The position numbers were made by a program, and so were the translations under genes. Under the pieces are notes generated by a model. The model was not told the origin of the DNA. It searched no databases and was given only the letters and a program-made list of their open reading frames with translations. Shown piece by piece: positions 61,672-64,000 of a stretch of 64,000 nt of DNA. The stretch is from positions 4,332,501 to 4,396,500 of the forward strand of contig NZ_CP097267.1 of NCBI RefSeq assembly GCF_028473605.1. The letters run 5' to 3'. The DNA comes from Acidovorax sp. NCPPB 3576 (GTDB taxonomy: Bacteria; Pseudomonadota; Gammaproteobacteria; Burkholderiales; Burkholderiaceae_C). The stretch's first letter is position 1, and each line of letters starts with the position of its first letter.

Positions 61672-63339
61672 ATGGCACACCCCTTCACTCCCCCTGCCCC
61701 CACGGTCTCCTTCCAAGGCGCCGGCTCGCTGAGCCGGCGCCTGCTGACCGTCTTTCTCGCCGTCCTGGCGCTGAGCCTGGTGGGCTCGGCCATCGGCATC
61801 TGGTCGCTGCACCACATCGGCCGCGCCACGGACGCGATGGTGCAGCGCAGCGTCGCGACCGAGCGCCTGGTGGCCGATGCGTACCGGCTGCAGGCGATCA
61901 ACGCCGAGCGCTACAAAGCCGTGGCGCTCAGTTCCGAACCCGAGGTGGGCGAGATCCTCGGCGCGGACATCGCGCGCACCCAGCAGCAGTACGACGCGCT
62001 GGTCGCCCGGCTCGCCCAGCGGCTCGAAGGCACCGAAGACATGCAGCAGCTGGCGCAGGTACGCACCATGGGCGCCACCTTCCTGGCCGCACGGACGGAA
62101 CTGGTGGCCGCGCGCGATTCGGGCCTCACCGAGCGCATCCGCAAGGTCTATGGCGAACGCTTCCTGCCTTCGGCCACCGCACTACTGACGGCGCTCGACG
62201 CGCTTTCGCAGTCGCAGCGGCAGGACATCGACGAAGCGGCGGCGCAGGTTGCGCGCCTGAGCGGCATGGCGCGCTGGGCGCTGGTGGCCTTCGGCGCGCT
62301 GTCGCTGGCCCTGGGCACCCTGCTGGCGCTGTGGCTGGTGCGCAGCATCACCCGCCCGATCGCCATCGCCAGCGCCACGGCCGACCGCGTGGCGGGGCTG
62401 GACCTGCGCCAGGACATCGCCGGCCACGAGCGCGACGAAACCGGCCGCATGCTCACCTCGCTGTCGGTGATGCAGGGCGCGCTGCGCAGCCTGGTGCACC
62501 GCGTGCAGACCCTGGGGCAGAGCATCAGCGCCGCCTCCACCGACATCGCCGGCGGCAATGCCGACCTGTCCAACCGCACCGAGGAAGCCGCCGCGCGGCT
62601 GCAGGAAACCGCGGCCTCGCTGGAGCAAGTCACCCGCCGCGTGGCGGATGCGGCAGCGTCCGCCGAGCGCACGGAAGCCCTGGCGACCCAAGCCGCCAGC
62701 GTGGCGCAGGAAGGCAGCGGCGTGGTCACGCAGGTCGTGGACACCATGGACCGCATTGCCACGGGCTCGCGCCGCATCGCCGACATCACGGGCGTGATCG
62801 ATTCCATCGCGTTCCAGACCAACATCCTGGCACTGAACGCTGCCGTGGAGGCCGCGCGCGCCGGCGACCAGGGCCGGGGCTTCGCCGTGGTGGCGTCCGA
62901 AGTGCGCAGCCTGGCCAACCGCTCGGCCGAGGCGGCGAAGGAGATCAAGGCGCTGATCGCCGATTCCGTGCAGCAGGTGGCCTCGGGCGCCAGCCTGGCC
63001 GGGCATGCAGGCCGCACGATGGAGCGCGTGGTCTCCACCATCCAGCACACGGCCCAGACCATGGGCGAGATCCGCAGCCACACCCAGTCGCAGAACCAGG
63101 ACATCGCGGCCATCCATGCCGCCATGTCGCGGCTGGACGAGATGACGCAGCAGAACGCCGCCCTGGTGGAGCAATCCGCAGCGGCAGCGGAAAGCCTGCG
63201 TGGGCAGGCGCACGACCTGTCGGCCGTGATCAGCCGGTTCGCGCTGCCGCAGCCGGCGGCCGCAGGCGAAGCCGGCACCATCGCCGTGCCTTCGCCTGCA
63301 GGACATCCATCGCGGGCCCTGCGCCTGAGCCACGCCTGA
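61672..63339 (+). CDS. Methyl-accepting chemotaxis protein
   Basis: About 555 residues from the ATG at 61672; an in-frame GTG at 61624 is possible. First helix [20 protein letters not shown], periplasmic four-helix-bundle-type sensor, second helix [24 protein letters not shown] ([20 protein letters not shown]) and a signalling domain with the same hairpin as the neighbour ([20 protein letters not shown]). The two receptors share the hairpin but have different sensor domains. Ligand unknown; the C-terminus lacks a CheR pentapeptide. Confidence 0.95.
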   Translation: MAHPFTPPAPTVSFQGAGSLSRRLLTVFLAVLALSLVGSAIGIWSLHHIGRATDAMVQRSVATERLVADAYRLQAINAERYKAVALSSEPEVGEILGADIARTQQQYDALVARLAQRLEGTEDMQQLAQVRTMGATFLAARTELVAARDSGLTERIRKVYGERFLPSATALLTALDALSQSQRQDIDEAAAQVARLSGMARWALVAFGALSLALGTLLALWLVRSITRPIAIASATADRVAGLDLRQDIAGHERDETGRMLTSLSVMQGALRSLVHRVQTLGQSISAASTDIAGGNADLSNRTEEAAARLQETAASLEQVTRRVADAAASAERTEALATQAASVAQEGSGVVTQVVDTMDRIATGSRRIADITGVIDSIAFQTNILALNAAVEAARAGDQGRGFAVVASEVRSLANRSAEAAKEIKALIADSVQQVASGASLAGHAGRTMERVVSTIQHTAQTMGEIRSHTQSQNQDIAAIHAAMSRLDEMTQQNAALVEQSAAAAESLRGQAHDLSAVISRFALPQPAAAGEAGTIAVPSPAGHPSRALRLSHA

Positions 63340-63399
63340 TGCCCGCCGCAGCGCGCCGCCCGGCCAGGCCGCGTGCTGCCCGCTTTTTCTGAAGGGGTT

Positions 63400-64000
<601 letters not shown>

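Overview
The window is a GC-rich, densely coding chromosomal segment of a Comamonadaceae-type betaproteobacterium, most like Acidovorax or a close relative. The basis is gene content and order (accB-accC-prmA-zinc-ribbon-pfkB; ffh next to a ypjD-like gene then pilS-pilR-ampD; glrK-qseG-glrR; nrdAB followed by an H1-like histone gene), C/G-ending codons, Bug-family binding proteins and a short dispersed inverted repeat of a kind I recall from this family. It is mostly core genome. I see no insertion sequence, prophage, integron or CRISPR array.

Layout. 1-4398 (minus): LysR regulator, flavoprotein monooxygenase-like protein, and two Dpp/Opp-type permeases, the last cut by the window edge. 4571-6023: divergent qorB and its HxlR-type regulator. 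6122-6235: terminator and a CAT-anticodon tRNA. 6351-8241: small exported protein and miaB. 8247-14307: glrK-qseG-glrR two-component module, then opgH behind a clear sigma-54 promoter. 14605-20956: ffh, with divergent ypjD-like, PP0621-like, pilS, pilR and ampD. 21196-26409: NrdR boxes, nrdA, nrdB and an H1-like protein. 26513-32050 (minus): accB, a small ORF resembling the 5' end of accC, accC, prmA, zinc-ribbon/DUF3426 protein and a PfkB kinase. 32159-35358: tlpA-like gene, unknown gene, mpl, small unknown gene. 35466-36762 (minus): DAHP synthase aroG behind a leader peptide and attenuator. 36843-38888: unknown gene and tldD.

39051-44959 is an accessory catabolic cluster: GntR regulator, DUF2848 protein, amidase, LysR regulator, ABM-fold protein and MHS-type transporter. 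45013-53149: rodA, yqiA-like esterase, O-antigen ligase-like protein, RNase II, TonB-like protein, aroE and mtgA. 53241-56240 (minus): Bug-type binding protein, cupin, HpcH/HpaI aldolase and IclR regulator. 56454-58894: plsC-like, cdsA-like and ruvC. 58942-63339: RcnB-like protein and two divergent chemoreceptors. 63400-64000: 3' part of thiC.

Most notable signals: (1) an aroG leader encoding MQVRSAFYFWFYFSVPGG, with seven consecutive aromatic codons and mutually exclusive antiterminator and terminator stems; (2) a sigma-54 promoter for opgH directly downstream of a sigma-54 response regulator, with a repeated 21-bp AT-rich element and a long hairpin-containing leader; (3) a 38-codon ORF that looks like a degenerate duplicate of the accC 5' end and overlaps the accC start; (4) a dispersed approximately 53-bp inverted-repeat family, one copy lying in frame inside aroE and another supplying the end of mpl; (5) a CdsA homologue lacking key signature residues, paired with a PlsC homologue carrying a low-complexity insertion.
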